This document shows positions 16,368 through 25,680 of a stretch of 64,000 nucleotides of DNA, one piece after another. The notes below the pieces were generated by a model. It was not told the origin of the DNA and searched no databases. It saw only the letters and a program-made list of their open reading frames with translations. The DNA comes from Bryobacterales bacterium (GTDB lineage Bacteria > Acidobacteriota > Terriglobia > Bryobacterales > Bryobacteraceae), in assembly GCA_026954325.1 (NCBI GenBank), contig JAIXKK010000200.1, forward strand, positions 62,001 to 126,000, written 5' to 3'. Each line of letters opens with the position of its first letter. Positions within the stretch are counted from its first letter, which is position 1. Made by a program: the position numbers and the translations under genes.

Positions 16368-17729
16368 ATGAACGGAAGTCATTCCCGCATGACCGCGCCT
16401 CCCAAACCGCACCTGCAGCGCGTTCTCTCCCTCTCTGACCTCATCCTGTACGGCATCGTCCTCGTCATGCCGATTGCTCCAGTGCCGCTGTTCGGAATCG
16501 CCCAGCAGCTTTCGAACGGGCACGCGGTCACCACCATTCTTCTTGCCATGGTGGCCATGGCGCTGACCGCCGTAAGCTACGGGCGCATGGCCGCTCTGTA
16601 TCCTTCCGCCGGTTCGGCCTATACCTACGTCAGCCGCAGCCTCAATCGCCAGTTCGGCTTTCTCACCGGTTGGGCAATGTTTCTCGACTACCTGCTGGTT
16701 CCGCTCATCTGCACCATCTATGGCGCTCTCACGCTCGGCAAGCTCATGCCGCAGATTCCTTACGTGGTTTGGGTGTTTCTCTTTTCCGGAACCATCACCG
16801 CCGTCAACCTGCGGGGCATTCGGTTCACGTCACGCACGAACCTGCTTCTGATGCTCGTCATGACCGTGGTCATTTCGGCGTTCCTCGTCCTTGCCATACG
16901 CCTGCTCCTCGGCGGCGGGCACTGGAGCGCTCTCGTGTCGATCCAGCCTTTTTACGACCCCAAGACGTTCGACTTCACCACCATCCTCACCGCCACCTCC
17001 GTCGCCGCGCTTACCTACGGTGGCTTCGACGGCGTCACCACCCTCGCCGAAGAAGTGGAGAATCCGCGCCGCAACGTTCTGCTGGCCGCGGTTGCCGTCT
17101 GCCTGTTCACCGGAATCTTCGGCGGATTGCAGGTGTACCTCGCACAGATGGTCTGGCCCGATTACCATACCTTTCCCAACCTCGAGACTGCCTTTCTCGA
17201 CGTCAGCCGCAGGGTGGGCGGCGAATGGCTATTCCATGCCATGGCCCTGATCCTCATCGTGGCCAACATTGGTTCCGGGCTGGCCGCCCAGACCGGAGTG
17301 GCCCGCCTGCTTTACGGGATGGGGCGCGCCGGCGCCTTGCCCAAAACCTTCTTTACCACCCTCGGCTCGCGTTCTTCCGTGCCGGTGTATAACATTGTCC
17401 TGGTGGGCGTGCTTTCCTGCGCCGGGGCGCTCGTGCTCAACTACGAACGTTCCGCCGAGTTGATCAACTTCGGCGCGTTCCTCGCGTTCATGGGCGTCAA
17501 CGCCGCGGTAGTCCGCCACTCCTTCCGCGTCCGCTTTCTCGATCCCGGACACGGCTTCTTTTCCGGCGTCATCCTGCCCGCTTTCGGTTTCTTCTTTTGC
17601 CTCGCCATCTGGCTGAATTTGTCGAAGCCGGCAAAAATGGTGGGGGCCACCTGGTTCGCCGCCGGATTCGTTTATCACCTCATCCAGTCCCGCCGCGCCT
17701 CCGGCGAGGCGCCGGAATTCGAGTTCTGA
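16368..17729 (+). CDS. APC-superfamily amino acid permease
   Basis: 453 aa from ATG 16368 (ATG 16389 is equally plausible; a TTG at 16335 lies only 17 bases after the candidate -10). About 12 hydrophobic segments. The N-terminus resembles the APC/AAT signature: LSDLILYGIVLVMPIAP, then YGRMAALYPSAGSAYTYVSR at about 70-90. The later segment TYGGFDGVTTLAEEVENPRRN matches the conserved TM6-cytosolic loop. It imports amino acids, polyamines or related compounds by secondary transport. A four-base gap separates it from the downstream GH20 gene, so the two are cotranscribed and probably under the divergent ROK repressor. A substrate is not predictable; an amino sugar or its breakdown product is only a guess from context. 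Confidence 0.85.
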   Translation: MNGSHSRMTAPPKPHLQRVLSLSDLILYGIVLVMPIAPVPLFGIAQQLSNGHAVTTILLAMVAMALTAVSYGRMAALYPSAGSAYTYVSRSLNRQFGFLTGWAMFLDYLLVPLICTIYGALTLGKLMPQIPYVVWVFLFSGTITAVNLRGIRFTSRTNLLLMLVMTVVISAFLVLAIRLLLGGGHWSALVSIQPFYDPKTFDFTTILTATSVAALTYGGFDGVTTLAEEVENPRRNVLLAAVAVCLFTGIFGGLQVYLAQMVWPDYHTFPNLETAFLDVSRRVGGEWLFHAMALILIVANIGSGLAAQTGVARLLYGMGRAGALPKTFFTTLGSRSSVPVYNIVLVGVLSCAGALVLNYERSAELINFGAFLAFMGVNAAVVRHSFRVRFLDPGHGFFSGVILPAFGFFFCLAIWLNLSKPAKMVGATWFAAGFVYHLIQSRRASGEAPEFEF

Positions 17730-17732
17730 CCC

Positions 17733-17989
17733 ATGACCGCAAGACAACTTCTGTTTTTCCTGTTCGCCGCGATGTCCGGCGTGGCTTCCGCCCGTGACCC
17801 GGCCCTGATGCCGATGCCCTCAAGGCTCAAATCCGGCTCGGGGACCCTCGCCATTGACGGGCATTTCCGTATCGCCTTCGCCACGCCGCCGCCCGCCCGC
17901 CTTGACCGCGCCGCCCGCCGCTTCCTTGCCCAGATGGCGCGCGAGACCGGCATCCCGCTCTCACCCGCCTACGCCCGTACCTCCGCCGC
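17733..17989 (+). pseudogene. GH20 hexosaminidase, N-terminal part (frame interrupted)
   Basis: Start ATG 17733, three bases after the permease stop. The signal peptide is about residues 1-20 (LLFFLFAAMSGVASA) and the beginning of the GH20b accessory domain follows (DPALMPMPSRLKSGSGTLAI; RFLAQMARETGIPL). After about AYARTSAA the frame becomes Ser/Pro-rich nonsense. The continuation (FLITCRQTTDPPDALGD) is found in the next frame. One base is missing near 17981-17992 in the run CTCCGCCGCCACTTCC; restoring it joins both parts into a single reading frame of about 1,416 codons. Confidence 0.75.
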
Positions 17990-20900
17990 CACTTCCTCAT
18001 CACCTGCCGCCAGACCACGGACCCGCCGGATGCGCTTGGGGATTCCGAAGCCTACCGCCTGGAAGTCACTCCCCGACAGGCTCACCTTACTTCCGCCACC
18101 GTCATCGGGGCCATGCGCGGCCTCCAGACCTTTCTGCAACTCGTCTCCCTCGACGCCAACGGATTTTCCGCTCCCGCCGTCTCCATCGACGATGCCCCCC
18201 GCTTCCCCTGGCGCGGCCTGCTCATCGACGTCACCAGCCACTTCATGCCCGTCCCCGTCATCGAGCGCACGCTCGACGCGATGGAAGCCGTGAAACTCAA
18301 CGTCTTTCACTGGCACCTCACCGACGACCAGGGCTTTCGCGTCGAAAGCAAGGTATTCCCGAAACTCCACACGCTCGGCACAGAGGGCGATTACTACACC
18401 CAGAACGATATCCGCCGCCTCATCCACTACGCGCGCGACCGCGGCATCCGCATTGTTCCCGAGTTCGACATGCCGGGCCATTGCGCCACCTGGCTCATCG
18501 GCTACCCCGAACTCGCCAGCGCCCCGGGCCCCTACTCCATCATTCACACCTTCGGCATCTACGATCCCGCGCTCGACCCTACGCGCGAGCCCGTCTACGC
18601 GTTCCTCGACAAGCTGATCGGCGAAATGGCCGCGCTCTTCCCTGACCGCTATCTCCACATCGGCGGCGACGAGGTCAACGGCAAACACTGGAAGGAGAAC
18701 GCCGCCATCCAGACGTTCATCCGGCAGCACAATCTGAAGGACGAGGCAGGGCTCCAGGCCTACTTCAACCGCCGCGTTCTCGCCATCGTCAACAAGCACG
18801 GCAAGACGATGATGGGGTGGGACGAAGTGCTGCACCCCGATCTCCCCAAGGATGTGGTGGTGGAGAGTTGGCGCGACCATACCTCGCTCGCCGCGGCCGC
18901 CAAGAACGGCTATCGCGGCCTTCTGTCCTACGGCTACTATCTTGACCACCTCGAATCCGCGGGCAAGTATTACTCCGTGGACCCGCTGGGAGGACCGGCC
19001 GCGGATCTGCCGGCCGATGCCGCCGCCCGCATCCTCGGCGGCGAAGCTTGCATGTGGACCGAGTTCATCAGCCCGGAAACCATCGACTCCCGCATCTGGC
19101 CGAAGACAGCCGCCATCGCCGAGCGTTTCTGGTCTCCAGCCTCGCTCACCGCGGTCCCAGCCATGTATGCGCGCCTGGAGGAAATCAGCCGCCGCCTCGA
19201 TTTCCGCGGCGCGCGCCACAATCTAAACGTCGATCCCATGCTGCGCCGCATTGCCCCGCGGGCGCCGCTCGAGGCGCTCCGCACGCTCGCCGCCGCGCTC
19301 GATCCGCTTGGTATCGACGGACGCGAGACGGCGCGGCGGTACGCTCAGGACACGCCGCTGAACCGGATGGTGGACGCCGCCCGCGGGGACAGCGCCGAAG
19401 TCCGCCCGGTGAATCCGCAATCGCCGGCCGACGCCCGGGCGACGCTCATCCGCTGGCGCGGCAACCACCAGCGCCTGGAGCCCTACTTCGCATCCAGCCC
19501 CATGCTGCGCGAGGTGGAAAGTCTCTCCGCTGATCTCTCCACGCTCGGCAAAATCGGCCTTCAGGCACTGGACTACCTCTCCTCGCGGAACGCGCCCTCC
19601 GATTGGATCCGGGAGCAACTCGCCCTGCTCGACCGCATGGAGAAGCCTCGCGCCGAGGTCGTTCTCGCCGCCGTGCGTCCCGTCCGCGCTCTGCTTCTGG
19701 CGGCCGGCGGCGCTCCGCCCGCGCCCGCCGCATGGGCTCACGCCACCATCGTCATCCGGACCGGCGCGATTCCTCCGGCCGAACGTACCGCCGCCACGGT
19801 CCTCGCCGAAGAGATCGAAAAGCGCACCGGCGTTCGCCTGCCCATCTCCGCCGCGATGCCCGCGCAAGGGCCAGCCATCGCGCTCACCTCCACCGGCGCG
19901 GGGGCTGCCGCCGAAGGCTACCGCCTGCAACTCGACCGGCGGAATCCCGCCGCGCCTGTCCTTTGGGTGAAGGGCGCCGATCCCCGCGGCGTCCTCTTTG
20001 GCGTAGGCGCCCTGCTCCGCACGCTCGAGTGGGCTCCGGGCAGGATCTCCCTCCCGGCAACGCTCGATATCGCCTCTGCTCCGGCATATCCCATCCGGGG
20101 ACACCAACTCGGCTATCGCAACGCCGCCAATTCCTACGACGCCTGGACCACCGCCCAATACGAGCAGTACATTCGCGAACTCACCTTCTTCGGCGCCAAC
20201 AGCATCGAGAACATCCCGTTCCAGGACGGCCGTCCGTCGCCCGTCATGAAGGTGGACCGCCGGGAGATGAACCACGCCATCAGCGGGATCTGCGCCCGCT
20301 ATGGCCTCGATTATTGGGTGTGGGTTCCCGCCGATTTCGACCTGAAGGACTCCGCCCGCCGCGCGCGCATGCTTTCTAATTATCAGGAACTCTTCCGCGA
20401 CAGCCCCACCCTCACCGGCATTTTCTTCCCGGGCGGCGACCCGGGGAGCAACCCTCCGGACCTTGTCCTCCCGTTCCTCGAAGACGTCGCCAAACTCATG
20501 CGCCCCGTCCACCCGCGCGCGAAGATCTGGCTCTCGCTTCAGTGGTTCAACAAAGAGCAGGTGGACGCCATCTATCAGTACATTGAGCGCACGTCGCCTG
20601 GCTGGCTCGGCGGCCTCGTCGCCGGCCCCTCGAGCCCGCCCATCGACGAAACCCGCCGCCGGCTTCCCGGACGCTATCAACTGCGGCTCTATCCCGACAT
20701 TACGCACAACAAACTCAGCCAGTACGAAGTCTCGTGGTGGGACCAGGCGTACGCGCTCACGCTCGGCCGCGAAGCCATCAATCCGCGCCCCACGGAATAC
20801 GCCATCATTCACAACTGGTTCGCCCCCTGGAGCGACGGCTTCATTTCGTATTCCGACGGCGCCCACGATGATGTGAACAAGGCCATCTGGAGTTCCCTTG

Positions 20901-21982
20901 CCTGGGATCCCAAGCGCCCCGTGCGCGACATCCTCACCGATTACGCCCGCGCCTTTTTCCAGCCTGGCGTTGCGTCTGAAGCCGCTGACGGCATCCTCGC
21001 CCTCGAGAAGAACTGGCGCGGCCCGTTGCGCGACAACGGCGCGGTCGAATCCACGCTCCTGCTCTGGAAAGACCTCGAAGCCAAGGCTCCCCAACTCGAA
21101 ACGAACTGGCGCTGGCAGATGTGCCTTCTGCGCGCGAACTACGATGCCTATGTCCGCCGCCGCCTGCTGCGCGAGACCAGGCTCGAACAGCGCGCCAACG
21201 CCATCCTGGCTCAGGCGGACAAACTCGGCTCAGAAAAGGCGATTTCCGAGGCTGGCGCCATTCTGAATCGCGCCGTTACCCAGCCGGAAAGCCCCGAAAT
21301 CCGCACCCGCATTTCCGAACTCTGCGACAGGCTGTTCCACTCGATCGGGCTCCAGACGAGCGTCGAAAAATATTTCGCGAGCGGCGAAGAACGCGGCGCC
21401 ATTCTCGACTTCGTGGATTATCCCCTGAATAACCGCTGGTGGCTCGAGGACGAATTCCGGAAAGTGCGCGCGCTTCCCTCGGAAACCGAAAAGTGCCGCC
21501 GTCTCCACGTTCTCGCCGCCTGGCAAAATCCCGGTCCCGGAAGCTTCTATGACAGCGTGGGCAACTTCGCGAACAGCCCCCATGTCATCCGTAGCGACAT
21601 CGACTCGCGCGAACCCGGCGCCGTCCGCGAATCGAATGTCACCTTCTGGTGGTGGGACCAGGGCAAGAGCCGCGCCCGTCTCTCCTGGCAGGCCACCATG
21701 TGGCCCCGCCGCATGGTCTACGAAGGCCTCGACCCCGCGGCCACCTACGTGGTTCGAACCTCCGGCTACGGCCAGTGCCCGCTGCGTATCGGCGGCGCCC
21801 GCGTCACGCCGGTCAAAGACGGCCGCGAAATGGGCGAATTCAAGGAATTCCCCGTCCCGGCGGAAGCGCTGAAGGACCGGCGGTTGATCCTTACTTTCGA
21901 CCGCCCCGAGAACGAAGAGCACCTGAATTGGCGCAAGCAATCGCGGTTGGCGGAGGTGTGGCTGCTGCGGGTCGCGCAGTAA
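17990..21982 (+). CDS. Bimodular glycosidase: GH20 beta-N-acetylhexosaminidase plus second TIM-barrel-like module
   Basis: The main part of the frameshifted gene. It begins mid-domain with FLITCRQTTD, completes the GH20b domain, then has a GH20 barrel with HWHLTDDQGFR, PEFDMPGHC and the catalytic HIGGDEV (Asp-Glu at bases 18668-18673), where Asp and the substrate acetamido group act in substrate-assisted catalysis and Glu is the acid. The end of the barrel includes WTEFISPETIDSRIWP. After a helical linker (bases about 19.2-19.7 kb), a second GH20b-like alpha/beta domain (APAAWAHATIVIRTG on) leads into another TIM-barrel-like region (GHQLGYRNAANSYDAW, WVWVPADFDL) and C-terminal helical and beta-sandwich segments. 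Total predicted length of about 1,416 aa is roughly twice a usual GH20. The second module is unidentified; its shape recalls GH67/GH84-type enzymes. Confidence 0.85.
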   Translation, partial: HFLITCRQTTDPPDALGDSEAYRLEVTPRQAHLTSATVIGAMRGLQTFLQLVSLDANGFSAPAVSIDDAPRFPWRGLLIDVTSHFMPVPVIERTLDAMEAVKLNVFHWHLTDDQGFRVESKVFPKLHTLGTEGDYYTQNDIRRLIHYARDRGIRIVPEFDMPGHCATWLIGYPELASAPGPYSIIHTFGIYDPALDPTREPVYAFLDKLIGEMAALFPDRYLHIGGDEVNGKHWKENAAIQTFIRQHNLKDEAGLQAYFNRRVLAIVNKHGKTMMGWDEVLHPDLPKDVVVESWRDHTSLAAAAKNGYRGLLSYGYYLDHLESAGKYYSVDPLGGPAADLPADAAARILGGEACMWTEFISPETIDSRIWPKTAAIAERFWSPASLTAVPAMYARLEEISRRLDFRGARHNLNVDPMLRRIAPRAPLEALRTLAAALDPLGIDGRETARRYAQDTPLNRMVDAARGDSAEVRPVNPQSPADARATLIRWRGNHQRLEPYFASSPMLREVESLSADLSTLGKIGLQALDYLSSRNAPSDWIREQLALLDRMEKPRAEVVLAAVRPVRALLLAAGGAPPAPAAWAHATIVIRTGAIPPAERTAATVLAEEIEKRTGVRLPISAAMPAQGPAIALTSTGAGAAAEGYRLQLDRRNPAAPVLWVKGADPRGVLFGVGALLRTLEWAPGRISLPATLDIASAPAYPIRGHQLGYRNAANSYDAWTTAQYEQYIRELTFFGANSIENIPFQDGRPSPVMKVDRREMNHAISGICARYGLDYWVWVPADFDLKDSARRARMLSNYQELFRDSPTLTGIFFPGGDPGSNPPDLVLPFLEDVAKLMRPVHPRAKIWLSLQWFNKEQVDAIYQYIERTSPGWLGGLVAGPSSPPIDETRRRLPGRYQLRLYPDITHNKLSQYEVSWWDQAYALTLGREAINPRPTEYAIIHNWFAPWSDGFISYSDGAHDDVNKAIWSSLAWDPKRPVRDILTDYARAFFQPGVASEAADGILALEKNWRGPLRDNGAVESTLLLWKDLEAKAPQLETNWRWQMCLLRANYDAYVRRRLLRETRLEQRANAILAQADKLGSEKAISEAGAILNRAVTQPESPEIRTRISELCDRLFHSIGLQTSVEKYFASGEERGAILDFVDYPLNNRWWLEDEFRKVRALPSETEKCRRLHVLAAWQNPGPGSFYDSVGNFANSPHVIRSDIDSREPGAVRESNVTFWWWDQGKSRARLSWQATMWPRRMVYEGLDPAATYVVRTSGYGQCPLRIGGARVTPVKDGREMGEFKEFPVPAEALKDRRLILTFDRPENEEHLNWRKQSRLAEVWLLRVAQ

Positions 21983-22018
21983 CCGCGTTGATGTTCAGAA
22001 ACGCCGCTGCCGGGCAGT

Positions 22019-23287
22019 CTACGCGGAGCGGGTCAACTTCTCCACGGCCGTACAGAAAACATCGATTTCCTTCAGCGTCGTATAGACGTTCGGAGTGACG
22101 CGGATTCCTTTGTAATCCTGGCGGATGATGGGCGTGGTGAGAACGCGGTACTTCTCGAAAAGCTGCGCGCCCAGAGCCGCCATGTCCGTGCCGCGAATGC
22201 CGAAAGTGGCCAGTCCGCAACTCTGTTCCGGGTCGCGGCTGGTGAAAAGCTCGAATGCGGGCAGTCGCGCGAGCCGGTCCACCCACAGGCTGCGCAGATA
22301 CCGCAGGCGCGCGGCCTTGCGCTCGGCGCCGATGTTTTCATAGAAGACCAGCGCCTCGGCAATCGCGTTGTGGTTGGCGGCCGGGTGCGTGCCGATCTCC
22401 TCGAACTTGCGGATGTTGCCCGCCATGGATTCGGGCGCCGCCATCATCGGCCAGAGCCCGCGGATCTTTTCTTTTCGCACGTACAGCAGACCGGTGCCGA
22501 TCGATGCGGTAAGCCACTTGTGCAGGCTGGCTCCGTAGTAATCGCACTCGAGATCGGCGAGCCGGAACGGAAAGTGCGCAATGGCGTGCGCGCCGTCCAC
22601 GATCGTGTCAATACCCCGGCTGCGCGCCATCCGGCAGATTCGCTGGACGGGGAAGATCTGGCCCGTCAGATTGGTGATGTGGCACAGGAGGATGGCGCGG
22701 GTGCGGGGCGTGATGGCGGCTTCGAAGCGCTGATACAGGTCATCCATCGACGGCGGCGGCACGGGAAATGAGATCTGCTTGAGCACAATGCCTTCCCGGC
22801 GCGCGCGCTGTTCCCAGGTGGTGATCATACGCCCATAGTCCTGGTCGGTGGTGAGCACTTCGTCGCCGCGCTTCAGGTCCAGACCCAACTGGCAGATTTC
22901 GAGCGATTCGGAAGCATTCCGGGTAATGGCCAGTTCCTCGGCGTCGCAGCCGAACGTATCCGCGAGGCGGCGGCGCACGGATTCCACTTCGGGTTCCAGC
23001 ACGCGCCACAGAACGTGCGCCGGCGCCAGGTTGGTGTACTCCTGGTACCGCCGCACCGCATCCATCACCAAGCGCGGCGCGGGTGAAACGCCCCCGTTGT
23101 TCAGGTTGATGATGTTGCGGTCCACGTCAAACGACTGCTGGATGTCCCGCCAATACCTTTCCTCACGGGCGACCTCGTCGGGGCCAAGGCCCGCGGTTTC
23201 ACGCGCCATGGCGAAGGCTCGCGCCGTGGACCCCGGCCACGGAAGCGCCAGGCCAGCGGCGGATCGCAACAGATTGCGCCGGTCCAT
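22019..23287 (-). CDS. Exported class V PLP aminotransferase (isopenicillin N epimerase/cysteine desulfurase-like)
   Basis: 422 aa, start ATG 23287 chosen because AAAGGAGA precedes it and a Tat-type leader (MDRRNLLRSAAGLALPWPG) follows at once. Fold-type I landmarks are NIINLNNGGVSPAP, ITRNASESLEI, a conserved VDGAHAIAHF that carries the PLP Asp, and GASLHKWLTASIGTGLLY with the Schiff-base Lys. There is no conserved catalytic Cys loop, so an epimerase or lyase is likelier than cysteine desulfurase. An exported PLP enzyme with a Tat signal is unusual and suggests an extracytoplasmic amino acid or amino-sugar substrate. It converges with the GH20 gene. Confidence 0.85.
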   Translation of the reverse strand: MDRRNLLRSAAGLALPWPGSTARAFAMARETAGLGPDEVAREERYWRDIQQSFDVDRNIINLNNGGVSPAPRLVMDAVRRYQEYTNLAPAHVLWRVLEPEVESVRRRLADTFGCDAEELAITRNASESLEICQLGLDLKRGDEVLTTDQDYGRMITTWEQRARREGIVLKQISFPVPPPSMDDLYQRFEAAITPRTRAILLCHITNLTGQIFPVQRICRMARSRGIDTIVDGAHAIAHFPFRLADLECDYYGASLHKWLTASIGTGLLYVRKEKIRGLWPMMAAPESMAGNIRKFEEIGTHPAANHNAIAEALVFYENIGAERKAARLRYLRSLWVDRLARLPAFELFTSRDPEQSCGLATFGIRGTDMAALGAQLFEKYRVLTTPIIRQDYKGIRVTPNVYTTLKEIDVFCTAVEKLTRSA

Positions 23288-23452
23288 GATTTCTCCTTTC
23301 CATCGCGGCCGCGCCCGGCGTGTTCCAAACACGCGCTCAAAACGAGGAGCGGACAACAAAACCCGCCGGCCACCGTCACGGCGAAAGAAACTGGCCGCAT
23401 GTCTACTGTACGATTTATTGCTTTGGATGTCCATGCGGACGTTCAGTCCGCT

Positions 23453-24118
23453 TCAGTCCGTGGCGATCCACCCGTCCTCGATCTTGATAATCCGGCGCCC
23501 ATAAGCCGCATTCACTTCCGAATGCGTCACCTGAATAATGGTGGTCCCCTCGTCGTTCAGCTTCTTGAACATCTCCATGATCTCCTTGCCCTGGCTTGAA
23601 TGGAGGTTGCCCGTCGGCTCATCGGCGAGGATGATTTTCGGGGCCGCGATCATCGCCCGCGCGATCGCCACAAGCTGCTGCTGCCCGCCGCTCAATTGAT
23701 TCGGATACAGGTCTTTCTTCCCCACAATGTTGAACCGGTCGAGCGCGTCGCAAACAATGCTGTCGCGCTCGCTCTTCTTCACGTTGCGGTAGGAAAGCGG
23801 AATGTCCAGATTCTCATAGACCGTCAGCGAATCGAGCAGATGGTAGCTCTGGAACACGAAGCCGAAATATCTCTTATAGATCTCTGAACGGTCCTTCTTC
23901 TTGAGCTTATGGATGGGATGGTCCATCAGGTGATACTCGCCGCTCCAACTCGTATCGTGCATCCCCAGAAGATGCAGCAGCGTGGATTTTCCCGCGCCGG
24001 AGGGGCCCATGATGGAGATGAACTCCCCGTCCTTGATCTCCGCGTTAATGCGGCGCAACACCCAGGTCCGGGTAGGACCGTTGTCGTAAAATTTCTCGAC
24101 GTTGACAAGTCTGATCAT
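23453..24118 (-). CDS. MacB/LolD-type ABC transporter ATP-binding protein
   Basis: 221 aa. Complete ATPase subunit: Walker A GPSGAGKST at 38-46, Q-loop FVFQSYHLL, signature LSGGQQQL at 142-149, Walker B IILADEP at 162-168 and a switch His in VTHSEVN. The signature is followed by LVAIARAM instead of the common RVAIARA. It lies 45 bases downstream of the truncated ADOP permease gene on the same strand and would provide the energy for that cluster of MacB-like transporters. Likely export of small molecules or lipids; substrate unknown. Confidence 0.9.
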   Translation of the reverse strand: MIRLVNVEKFYDNGPTRTWVLRRINAEIKDGEFISIMGPSGAGKSTLLHLLGMHDTSWSGEYHLMDHPIHKLKKKDRSEIYKRYFGFVFQSYHLLDSLTVYENLDIPLSYRNVKKSERDSIVCDALDRFNIVGKKDLYPNQLSGGQQQLVAIARAMIAAPKIILADEPTGNLHSSQGKEIMEMFKKLNDEGTTIIQVTHSEVNAAYGRRIIKIEDGWIATD

Positions 24119-24162
24119 GTGTCGTCCGGCAAAATCCTTTTCCTATTGTCCTCGCAGCGCCA

Positions 24163-25623
24163 TCACCGGCTGCAATGGCGCAAGTCCTCCGCCGAAAGAT
24201 GCTCCGGGCGAAAATGCCACGACAACTCCCGGCCCGCAACGCCGAACAAGAGCCCCAACGCGGACCCGGCGGCCAGCAGCAGCGCGCTGTCGAGAAACAC
24301 GTGGGCGAGCAGTTTCCGGCGGAGGCTGCGCAGCCCGAATATTCTTGCCTCCGGAGCCGCCTGCGAGGTCCGCTCTTTCAATTCCCGCGCCAGGTCGCGC
24401 CGCCGGGAATTCATTGCCGGCGCCAGTCCGAACAGTATCCCGCTCGCTATGGAAACACCCGCCGTGAACAGAAGCACGGAGGCGTCCAGGGAAAGGTTGA
24501 AGGACGCGTTGTTCCACCATTCCGGCCGGAAATGCCACAGCAGATCCCGGCTCCAGCGCGCCACCAGTAAACCGGCGGCGCCGCCGCGGAGGGAGAGAAC
24601 CAGACTCTCCGTCAACGCCTGGCGCGCAATCCGCCATGCCCCCGCGCCAATCGCCAGCCGGATGGCAAATTCCTTGCTCCGGTTCCGCGACCGCACCAGC
24701 AGCAGCGATGCGACATTCGAGCAGGCAATCAGCAGCACCAGGCCCACCACCGCCATCAACACCAGCGCCGCCTGCTCGAGAGTTCTCCTGATCCGCGGAG
24801 GGATCACGGTTTCCGAACTTGGCGCGAGGCGGAAACTCCGTCCCGCGTTTACTTCCGGATGGTCCGCCGCCAGTTGCTGCCCGATGGGCGCCAGCGCCTG
24901 CTCCGCCGTCTTCAGGCTCACACCCGGTTTAAGCCGCGCGGCCACGGAAAAGGATAAAGCCTTGCGCTCGCCCACCGCCTCCGGACGCGCCATCATCCAC
25001 CGCGCCATGGACATCGGCGCCCACGCCGCCGGTTCGCTCACCGTGCTCAACCCCTTGAATCCTTCCGGCATCACCCCGATTACCGTAAGCGGTTGGCTGT
25101 TGACCGAAATCGTCCGCCCAACCACCGAACCGTCCGCCCCGAACTCTCTCACCCAGGTTCCATGGCTCAGCACCACCACCGGAGATCTTCCCGGAGCCGG
25201 ATCATCTCTTTTTCCGAAGGTCCGTCCGATGGCCGCCGGAACCCCCAGCACCTCGAAGAAATTCTCCGTCACCACTTCCCCGGTCCACGTCCGCGGAAAC
25301 CCGTCCTCGCGCGACGCGATCAGGCTGGCCGGAGTCAGCGCGCACATCCCCGTGAACACGCCCTGATGATTGCGAATATCCTCGAAACTCGGATAGGAAA
25401 CCCAGTACAGGCCGTTCAGTTTTTCATCAAATGTGGAAATGGTCACCAGCCGTTGCTGCTCGAACACCGCCAGGGGCTGCAGGAATAATGCTTTGACAAG
25501 CGTGAAAATCGCCGTGTTCGCGCCGATCCCCAAGGCCGGCGAGAGCACGGCGGCCAGGGCGAACGCGGGACTCTTGCGCGGCGCGCGGACTCCATGCCTG
25601 ATGTCCAGCCGGAGAGTTTCCAT
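24163..25623 (-). CDS. ADOP-type MacB/FtsX permease, shortened
   Basis: 486 aa. The N-terminus has the ADOP signature (MacB-like periplasmic domain): LRLDIRHGVRAPRKSPAFALAAVLSPALGIGANTA with the ancestral first TM, then a large periplasmic domain (about residues 45-265) and a three-helix FtsX block (about residues 285-405). Normal members are about 800-900 aa with two such modules. Here only one is complete; after about residue 405 comes a stretch (LLAHVFLDSALLLAAGSALGLLFG...WHFRP) that echoes the FtsX helix at 324-365 (TESLVLSLRGGAAGLLV...WHFRP), then an early stop. It looks like a deletion joining two repeats. It may still work if paired with an ATPase; possibly degenerating. Confidence 0.72.
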   Translation of the reverse strand: METLRLDIRHGVRAPRKSPAFALAAVLSPALGIGANTAIFTLVKALFLQPLAVFEQQRLVTISTFDEKLNGLYWVSYPSFEDIRNHQGVFTGMCALTPASLIASREDGFPRTWTGEVVTENFFEVLGVPAAIGRTFGKRDDPAPGRSPVVVLSHGTWVREFGADGSVVGRTISVNSQPLTVIGVMPEGFKGLSTVSEPAAWAPMSMARWMMARPEAVGERKALSFSVAARLKPGVSLKTAEQALAPIGQQLAADHPEVNAGRSFRLAPSSETVIPPRIRRTLEQAALVLMAVVGLVLLIACSNVASLLLVRSRNRSKEFAIRLAIGAGAWRIARQALTESLVLSLRGGAAGLLVARWSRDLLWHFRPEWWNNASFNLSLDASVLLFTAGVSIASGILFGLAPAMNSRRRDLARELKERTSQAAPEARIFGLRSLRRKLLAHVFLDSALLLAAGSALGLLFGVAGRELSWHFRPEHLSAEDLRHCSR

Positions 25624-25680
25624 TAGGGCAATTCTCTCACCCCCGCCGTTCGTGCGCCATGCCGCGGAGCCGCTTTCCGC

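Noticed and set aside
19223..21094. A 623-codon minus-strand frame inside the GH20 gene.
   Set aside because: The plus-strand GH20 and second module are real; this one is an antisense shadow.
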